DNA of 32,620 bases from an uncultured Acholeplasmatales bacterium (GTDB lineage: Bacteria > Bacillota_I > Bacilli_A > Acholeplasmatales > Anaeroplasmataceae): contig CALUXJ010000010.1 of assembly GCA_944324725.1 (NCBI GenBank), forward strand, positions 1 through 32,620. The letters are read 5' to 3'. The position numbers and the translations under genes were made by a program. Shown here piece by piece: positions 27,962 to 32,620 of this stretch. Position 1 is the stretch's first letter. Each line of letters begins with the position of its first letter. The notes under the pieces were generated by a model. The model did not search any database. It worked only from the letters and a program-made list of their open reading frames with translations, and was not told where the DNA came from.

Positions 27962-28855
27962 TTATTTAACTAATGTTTTATTTCGTGTATAGCGATAAAC
28001 AAAATATACTAATAATACACCAACAACAAATAGAGCGGCCCCAATAGCTAATTCTATATAAAAGCTTGGCGTCATATCTGTATAAATACTATAAAGCTCT
28101 GGATTATAAAACATTACAAAAACACTGCCAAAGCAAAGTCCTATAATTAAATAGTAAAAACCAACCTTGTAATCCTTTAAACATTTATTTATAAACTTGG
28201 AGATAGTTAGTAGACCTACAATCATACCTAAGACCATCATACCAAAAATAAGGAGAATTTTGGGATTGGTTGTTAAGACTTGATACTTAAGGGAATCTAG
28301 TAAAACCATATAAAGTCCTAAGGATAATAAAATACTAGTAGCACTTAAACCTGGCACTAATTGAGTTAAAGATAAAACAACCCCAACTAGTAAAGCCACA
28401 AAATAAAAATAAAGCGGTGGATTTTTGACTAAATTAGACATATCAATCTCTAGTTTGATTGCCACCACACTTAAAGCTACTGGAATAACAAGTCCAATAA
28501 TGGCATTTAAGAAATAATAGTTTTTAAACTTACTGCCCTTAACTTCATCAAATACAGAAGGCATACCACCTACCATTAAACCAGCAAAAAAACACACAAC
28601 TGCAATGGTAGAAATAGCTAGTAAATATTTAATAGCAATAAAACCAGCCACAACGCCAATTATGCCACCAATAGCCAAAGGAATCAAAAACAAAATACTT
28701 TTTTTATGTAAAATATGGGCTAATGAAGCCATTAATTTATCATATAGCTTAAATATAATGGCGATTTGAGCTCCACTAAATCCTGGTATAATAACAGCTA
28801 GACCGATGAAAAATCCTAAGAAGGACGAGCGCAGGGTATAATTCTTTTCTTCCAT
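27962..28855 (-). CDS. DUF368 family membrane protein
   Basis: A 297-aa protein with about eight to nine hydrophobic segments. The opening matches the DUF368 family: a basic N-terminus, then SFLGFFIGLAVIIPGFSGAQIAIIFKLYD, with the conserved P-G-x-S-G turn near residues 24-28 and a second internal copy VPGLSATSILLSLGLY (about 167-182). The paired PG-S turns suggest an inverted-repeat transporter fold. Some DUF368 proteins have been linked to polyprenyl-phosphate lipid recycling; whether this one is involved is not visible. It is the last gene of the 27962-31491 cluster, 3 nt after the CBM20 gene. The best ribosome site (AAGGAG) is about 17 nt from the ATG, so translation may depend on coupling. 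Confidence 0.85.
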   Translation of the reverse strand: MEEKNYTLRSSFLGFFIGLAVIIPGFSGAQIAIIFKLYDKLMASLAHILHKKSILFLIPLAIGGIIGVVAGFIAIKYLLAISTIAVVCFFAGLMVGGMPSVFDEVKGSKFKNYYFLNAIIGLVIPVALSVVAIKLEIDMSNLVKNPPLYFYFVALLVGVVLSLTQLVPGLSATSILLSLGLYMVLLDSLKYQVLTTNPKILLIFGMMVLGMIVGLLTISKFINKCLKDYKVGFYYLIIGLCFGSVFVMFYNPELYSIYTDMTPSFYIELAIGAALFVVGVLLVYFVYRYTRNKTLVK

Positions 28856-28858
28856 AAA

Positions 28859-29725
28859 TTAGTCTAGTTCTCCTTCATAATGAATGTGATGAATAATATC
28901 TTCAACTACCATATTGCCAGAGGCATCATAATGATGATTTACTATTTCTTCACTCCAGATACCTTTTTCTACATATTTATAATCGCTTGCTACAACTATT
29001 TTAAATTCTAAATGACTAGGTTCTAATTCTAAATCAATTTGATAAAAATTGTCATACACTTGCTTCATCTTTTGCCCAGCTACAGGATTCCAGTTGCCTA
29101 ACTTAGCATTATTGCCAACGACATACAAGTTGACATTTTTAACTTTAGGTAAAACAACCGCATATATTCTTATTTTTAAAAGTTTTTTGTTAACAACTCT
29201 TTTTCGGTGATATATTGGTTTTATCAAGTTAATAGCTACTAGCTCTTCTAGTGATTTAGACGCAAAATTTTGTCTAAATTTGCTAACATTAAGCTTATGC
29301 GTCTTATACTCGATATTTTTTAATAGGTCAGCAATTAACTCTTTGGCATAGTTTAGCGTTCTACTACCTCTAATTTTAATCATTACTGGTGTATCACTAT
29401 AGCTTACCTTGTGACCTTCATCAAGCAATTTATATTTAGCATCTTGATAATTATTAATATCTAGCGCTAAATAAAGACTTAAGGTATTACCTCTAATTGT
29501 TAAAATTGCCACTTTGTTGCGCTTATACGAAAAAGAATCATATTGCCAACTGATGCGACTACGAACTCCTTTATAACTCAATAGTTCTTGCTTTAATTCC
29601 TTATAATATTCCTTTACTTGTTCTTTAGCAAGACTAGCTCTAGCAATAAATGATTTGTTATAAGTAATAAATTCCTTAATGACAAACTCATCATTTGCCT
29701 CTACTGGACTAGTAAATTGTCCCAT
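28859..29725 (-). CDS. Protein with a C-terminal CBM20-like starch-binding domain
   Basis: A 288-aa soluble protein with no signal peptide. Residues ~20-140 form a domain with R-S-R-I-S-W (55-60), a Y-K-R-N-K-V segment and IRGNTLSLYLALD (77-89). I have seen this recur in uncharacterised Firmicutes/Mollicutes proteins but cannot name it. Residues 186-288 read like a CBM20 starch/glycogen-binding module: a beta-strand, VVGNNAKLGNWNPVAGQKM (202-220, with the G-x-W), FKIVV (241-245) and a second aromatic site VEKGIWSEEIVNHHY (252-266). It would bind intracellular alpha-glucan if functional. AAGGGGG lies upstream of the ATG. It sits 12 nt after the propeller-like gene. Confidence 0.65.
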   Translation of the reverse strand: MGQFTSPVEANDEFVIKEFITYNKSFIARASLAKEQVKEYYKELKQELLSYKGVRSRISWQYDSFSYKRNKVAILTIRGNTLSLYLALDINNYQDAKYKLLDEGHKVSYSDTPVMIKIRGSRTLNYAKELIADLLKNIEYKTHKLNVSKFRQNFASKSLEELVAINLIKPIYHRKRVVNKKLLKIRIYAVVLPKVKNVNLYVVGNNAKLGNWNPVAGQKMKQVYDNFYQIDLELEPSHLEFKIVVASDYKYVEKGIWSEEIVNHHYDASGNMVVEDIIHHIHYEGELD

Positions 29726-29737
29726 AATATAACCCCC

Positions 29738-30742
29738 TTAAAAATCCAAGCCAACTATTTGATTGGCAAAGAAAAATTTGCCAATTATATATTCATTTGA
29801 CGCACTTTGAAACATTGAAATAAACTGCTTGCCATCATAATCTAATCCAGAAGCCATGACTGGACCTTTGATTTCTTCTTGTAAATATCTATCATCTAGA
29901 AAATAAGTTAGACCATCATCATAGGAATCTGGAATTTCATAAATATAATAGTGCGAAGGAAACAGGCCATTAGCTGTCACTAACACGATTTTATCTTCAG
30001 CAATCGCCATTCCTTCCACTTGATCTCTAACTAAATAAGTAGAAACTAAATTTAACCGACCTAAAACAATATCAATTAATGAATAACAGCGTACCCTTGC
30101 AGAATAAGTTTGGGAACCATCATTAACCAAAGTACCTGATTTACTTTCTTCAACATACTCCCCTACAAATAGTACGTCATCTAATAAATTAGTTGTACCA
30201 TTATCATAGGCAAATAGAAAATTACCCTCGACACCCAAGTTAATCATACAATCAATACTAATTTCATTATTAGGAATAGAATTTAACACTGCTTCGCTAG
30301 GTTGAGGTGTTGATGGAGTAGTTAAGCTAGTAATAATAGTATTTTGTGGCAATAAATATAATTTAGCACTACTTACAACCAAAATATAACTATCATATAT
30401 CGCAATACCCTCAAAGCAATCTTTGATACTATTACCATTGTCATCTTTAACAACGAAATATACTGGCTCTTTACCAGGCCACATTACATATATCCGACTT
30501 GGTCTATTTTTCGTCATGTAGCCACATGTTAAATAAACCACCTTATCTTCATAAGTGAAACTTGTCAAATCCTGTGGCACATAGCCCTCTCCTAGACCAG
30601 CATTGCCAACCAAATCTATCTTAGCTGCATAATACTTTGGATAAATAGCTCTTCTAAAAACATTTATACACAATACTAAAATAGCTAAAATAATTATTAA
30701 TCCAACTATAACAATCGCCAAAATTTTCAAGGCTTTTTTCAT
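29738..30742 (-). CDS. Membrane-anchored beta-propeller-like extracytoplasmic protein
   Basis: A 334-aa protein. MKKALK followed by a long hydrophobic helix (about 7-28) is a signal anchor without a lipobox. The rest is beta-rich and probably outside the cell, with repeated short blades: GYVPQDLTSFTYEDKVVYLTCGY, CFEGIAIYDSYILVVSSAKLYLL, EGMAIAEDKIVLVTA and MASGLDYDGKQFISMF. The EG(I/M)AI repeats resemble YncE/SdiA-regulated-like propellers, but no family signature is clear. No catalytic motif is seen. It is co-directional with the esterase (23-nt gap) and has only a weak ribosome site. Confidence 0.6.
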   Translation of the reverse strand: MKKALKILAIVIVGLIIILAILVLCINVFRRAIYPKYYAAKIDLVGNAGLGEGYVPQDLTSFTYEDKVVYLTCGYMTKNRPSRIYVMWPGKEPVYFVVKDDNGNSIKDCFEGIAIYDSYILVVSSAKLYLLPQNTIITSLTTPSTPQPSEAVLNSIPNNEISIDCMINLGVEGNFLFAYDNGTTNLLDDVLFVGEYVEESKSGTLVNDGSQTYSARVRCYSLIDIVLGRLNLVSTYLVRDQVEGMAIAEDKIVLVTANGLFPSHYYIYEIPDSYDDGLTYFLDDRYLQEEIKGPVMASGLDYDGKQFISMFQSASNEYIIGKFFFANQIVGLDF

Positions 30743-30765
30743 TGCTATACCAACTTTCGCACTTC

Positions 30766-31491
30766 TTATATCAAAAAGTTTTTAATGTAGTAATCTAAAT
30801 AAATCTTCCAGCTTGGCCAATCATGAGGATAATTATCTGTCCAATAATAAAATTCAGCTGGAATTTGCTTTTCTCGCATAACAGTTTCTAATGCGGTCGT
30901 TTCTTTTAAGCTTTCCTCTTCAAAAGCTCCACTCGATACAACTACCACAATTTTTTTAGATCTTAATAAATTTATATATGATTCATCCTTTAAAAGCTTT
31001 ATGGAATCAATTGGACAATTTAAAAAGGCTAACTCATCATAATAATCACTAATAAAATATGTAATTTTATAAATTCCTGACATGGCAAATACACCACTAA
31101 ATAAATCAGGGCGTCTAATTAACATATTCATCGCTTGATAAGCTCCAAATGACATACCTAGACAAACTGGTTTTTGTGTAAAATCATATTCTTTCGCCAA
31201 ACTTAAATAAAGTTCCGTTGTAATGTAATTATAATATTCTTCTTGTCTTTCTAATCTTTTCTTTTTATCCCATGAAGCAAAATTGGAGAGTGATTCACAA
31301 TCAATATTGTCAACCGCAATAACAAACATTTTTCCTGCCTCAATATAATATGACAGGGTCGCTATTACGCCTTCGTCATATGCCTCGTAAAATCGCTTAT
31401 ACTGAGTAGGAAAATAGAAAAAAGGAACACCTTTACTACCATATACCATATACTCCATATCACGATTAAGGCTATAACTATACCATTTCAT
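30766..31491 (-). CDS. Esterase D-like alpha/beta-hydrolase
   Basis: A 241-aa cytoplasmic enzyme of the alpha/beta-hydrolase fold. The nucleophile elbow is GMSFG (112-116, Ser114) and the catalytic His is in YPHDWPSW (His223), the arrangement of putative esterase/acetyl-xylan-esterase-like proteins. The acid is probably Glu191 or Glu192 in SSGAFEEES, where relatives often have Asp. It lacks a signal peptide. The family hydrolyses carboxylic esters; the substrate here is unknown. It is the first gene of its cluster, with a promoter 36-64 nt upstream. There is no strong Shine-Dalgarno site before the ATG. Confidence 0.75.
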   Translation of the reverse strand: MKWYSYSLNRDMEYMVYGSKGVPFFYFPTQYKRFYEAYDEGVIATLSYYIEAGKMFVIAVDNIDCESLSNFASWDKKKRLERQEEYYNYITTELYLSLAKEYDFTQKPVCLGMSFGAYQAMNMLIRRPDLFSGVFAMSGIYKITYFISDYYDELAFLNCPIDSIKLLKDESYINLLRSKKIVVVVSSGAFEEESLKETTALETVMREKQIPAEFYYWTDNYPHDWPSWKIYLDYYIKNFLI

Positions 31492-31526
31492 ATATCTTGT
31501 TTCTATATTATCACCACCATCACTTT

Positions 31527-31555
31527 ATTATAAATAATTTTATACTTTAACACAA
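31527..31555 (-). promoter_or_regulatory. Promoter of the esterase cluster
   Basis: On the minus strand TTGTGT (31550-31555) and TATAAT (31527-31532) are separated by 17 nt. The -10 box is perfect and the -35 box matches three of six positions. The first gene starts 36 nt downstream. Confidence 0.6.
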
Positions 31556-31620
31556 TAAAAAACCCAAATTTTCCTCTTTTTTTCATCTTTTTACTTGATT
31601 TATTTTTATTTAATATGGGC

Positions 31621-31652
31621 AAAACAAAAAATACCACCCTGTAGTGGTATTT
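31621..31652 (-). terminator. Terminator of the XRE regulatory pair
   Basis: AAATACCAC and GTGGTATTT (31644-31652 and 31629-31637) form a perfect 9-bp stem with a 6-nt loop and a TTTTGTTTT tail on the minus strand. The stem includes the TAA stop of the small partner gene. Confidence 0.85.
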
Positions 31653-31872
31653 AATAGTAGATATCTACCTTGGTAGACCCGCTAATGACACTTATAATTG
31701 GAATCTCTTTAAAATCACTTTTGTATTGCTTTAGCGCTTTAAAGACCTTTTTAATTGTTCTGCCATCTAAGTTTATTTTTTTAGCAATAATCCGTCGTAA
31801 AATAACATTATTAAATAGATTAGGCAATTTAATTTTATGTTCTTTTATGCCATCATTAACTATAATTTTCAT
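31651..31872 (-). CDS. Small partner protein of an XRE regulator
   Basis: A 73-aa basic protein. It starts MKIIVNDG, has a short I-K-L-P strand (about 14-17), a helical middle with RRIIAKK and a Lys-rich helix, and ends in a strand SVISGSTKVDIYY. The terminal strand resembles the DSADGDKVKI motifs in the upstream regulator, a pattern I know from Firmicutes XRE/SHOCT-like two-gene modules. Its ATG overlaps the upstream TAA by one base, so it is translationally coupled. Function is unknown; an accessory or anti-regulator is possible. Confidence 0.6.
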   Translation of the reverse strand: MKIIVNDGIKEHKIKLPNLFNNVILRRIIAKKINLDGRTIKKVFKALKQYKSDFKEIPIISVISGSTKVDIYY

Positions 31873-32351
31873 TATTCTACAAACACACTTACGCGATCGC
31901 CATTACTAGAATTAACTTCTACTAATTTACCAATTACACCCTTATCAATTAGTGAAAAAATTAAGTCAAAATCCAGCTTTGAAACAATATCGCCATCACC
32001 TATCTTTAAGTTACCATCATTAATTAAAACCTTAATGATTGAAAGTGGCAAATTTATCTTGACCTTATCGCCATCAGCAGAATCAACAGCAATTTTTAAT
32101 AGTAATTTTTGGGGATCCTTCATAGTGCTAACTATAGCTTCCACTTCATTACCTAATAAAATGTCACAGGTAACACCCAAAAAGTTTGCCAAGGTTGGGA
32201 GTGTTGCAATATCTGGGGTAGATAAATCATTTTCCCATTTGCTAACACTTTGTGGGGTAATGCTTATTACATTAGCTATATCCTCTTGTGTTAAGTCTTT
32301 TTCTTTTCTTAAACGTTGTAATCTTTGTCCAACTTTTTGTTTTCGCTCTCT
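31872..32351 (-). CDS. XRE-family regulator lacking a visible start codon
   Basis: The frame is open from just after a TAA (32352-32354) and encodes a clear XRE helix-turn-helix: GQRLQRLRKEKDLTQEDIA, then ITPQSVSKWENDLSTPDIATL, then LANFLGVTCDILLG. This is followed by a ~90-residue C-terminal part with two related strands (KIAVDSADGDKVKINLP and KLVEVNSSNGDRVSVFVE). No ATG, GTG or TTG precedes the helix-turn-helix. The first possible start (TTG 32192) would remove the DNA-binding domain. Directly upstream is a group II intron remnant, so the original start and promoter were probably lost in that rearrangement. Either this is a pseudogene or it uses a non-canonical start. The downstream partner gene is intact. 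Confidence 0.65.
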   Translation of the reverse strand, partial: RERKQKVGQRLQRLRKEKDLTQEDIANVISITPQSVSKWENDLSTPDIATLPTLANFLGVTCDILLGNEVEAIVSTMKDPQKLLLKIAVDSADGDKVKINLPLSIIKVLINDGNLKIGDGDIVSKLDFDLIFSLIDKGVIGKLVEVNSSNGDRVSVFVE

Positions 32352-32510
32352 TTAGCCTAATATCAAGTTTCTGTTCGTAAGCTCGAAGATTTTGTTAGCC
32401 CCTTCCTTCACCCTTAACATTACTATTAACAGCTTGGGGTTCACTACACTTGGCGGTAAATACCCGTGGTAGGACTTTCACCTACTAGATTAATGCCATG
32501 CCCGGCACAC
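32350..32510 (-). mobile_element. 5' fragment of a group IIC intron
   Basis: Read on the minus strand from 32510, the sequence begins GTGTGCCGGGCATGG, continues with GTAGGTGAAAGTCCTACC, and later GGGTGAAGGAAGGGGCTAAC, ACGAACAGAAACTTGATATT and AGGCTA. These match in order the start and domain I of the Oceanobacillus iheyensis class of group IIC introns as I recall it. Similarity stops near 32350. Domains II-VI and the reverse transcriptase are missing, so it cannot splice or move. The 5' boundary falls 2 nt after a Rho-independent terminator, the known insertion preference of class C introns. Confidence 0.8.
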
Positions 32511-32545
32511 GTAAAAAATCCCGGCTATAAAAACCGAGATTTTTT
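32511..32545 (-). terminator. Rho-independent terminator used as intron target
   Basis: On the minus strand AAAAAATCTCGG (32545-32534) pairs with CCGGGATTTTTT (32524-32513) around a 9-nt loop. The 12-bp stem with one G-U works on the minus RNA, while the plus RNA has a C-A mismatch. It is followed by AC and then the intron GTGTG. The gene it once ended lies beyond the window. Confidence 0.8.
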
Positions 32546-32548
32546 GCC

Positions 32549-32567
32549 TCTTTCCAAACTGAGGTAG
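32549..32567 (-). repeat. Terminal inverted repeat, right copy
   Basis: Reverse complement of 54-72, exact over 19 bases. It is followed by GGTAGGTAG tandem units (to about 32576). No gene is seen in the final 50 bases. Confidence 0.8.
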
Positions 32568-32620
32568 GTAGGTAGTTATTTTTTATATTAATACCTAGAA
32601 TACAAAAAATCATTGAACTT

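Noticed and set aside
31837-32355. A plus-strand open frame of 172 codons
   Set aside because: It is antisense to the XRE regulator, whose helix-turn-helix pattern is unmistakable. The plus-strand translation shows no domain.
1-32620. CRISPR array or prophage
   Set aside because: No regularly spaced identical direct repeats, and no phage structural, integrase or packaging genes were seen.

Overview
The window is AT-rich DNA (roughly 70% A+T by eye) with standard-code genes. It carries a tRNA with an encoded CCA, canonical TTGACA/TATAAT promoter boxes, AGGAGG ribosome binding sites, a DUF368 transporter and a group IIC intron remnant of the Oceanobacillus type. This points to an uncultured low-GC Bacilli/Mollicutes-related bacterium (RF39, Acholeplasma or Erysipelotrichia-like). 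The lineage is inference. All 17 genes stop with TAA or TAG and none with TGA, while Trp is read from TGG.

Positions 83-27313 hold eleven genes on the minus strand, spaced so tightly (overlaps or gaps of at most about 42 nt) that they look like one 27-kb operon ending in a hairpin at 29-62. In transcription order they are: (1) a GH3-like pseudo-glycosidase fused through two membrane segments to a degenerate AAA+ domain; (2) a membrane-anchored McrB-type AAA+ ATPase; (3) a DUF2357-like protein whose nuclease is replaced by a long coiled coil; (4) a second AAA+ ATPase sharing a 1,143-bp, almost identical segment with the first; (5, 6) two giant N-terminally anchored MBG-repeat surface proteins (1,249 and 2,542 aa); (7, 8) two small membrane proteins; (9) a membrane protein with an external BspA-like leucine-rich repeat domain; (10) a 1,524-aa protein with a CvpA-like membrane head and a long external array of about 80-aa repeats; (11) a YtxK-like methyltransferase-fold protein. 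My inference is that this is an undescribed cell-envelope machine: cytoplasmic ATPases tethered to the membrane, acting with a coiled-coil partner on very large external proteins.

Positions 27314-27961 are non-coding apart from tRNA-Glu(UUC) on the plus strand, with its own promoter and terminator. Positions 27962-31491 are a minus-strand four-gene cluster: esterase, anchored beta-propeller-like protein, CBM20-containing protein and DUF368 membrane protein. A promoter lies upstream and a terminator downstream.

Positions 31651-32620 hold a two-gene regulatory module (XRE repressor plus a small partner). The XRE gene has no recognisable start codon and its 5' side is fused to the first ~160 nt of a group IIC intron, which sits directly behind a Rho-independent terminator, the known target of that intron class. 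The two ends of the window carry a 19-bp exact inverted repeat next to GGTA-type tandem tetranucleotides, suggesting a dispersed repeat.
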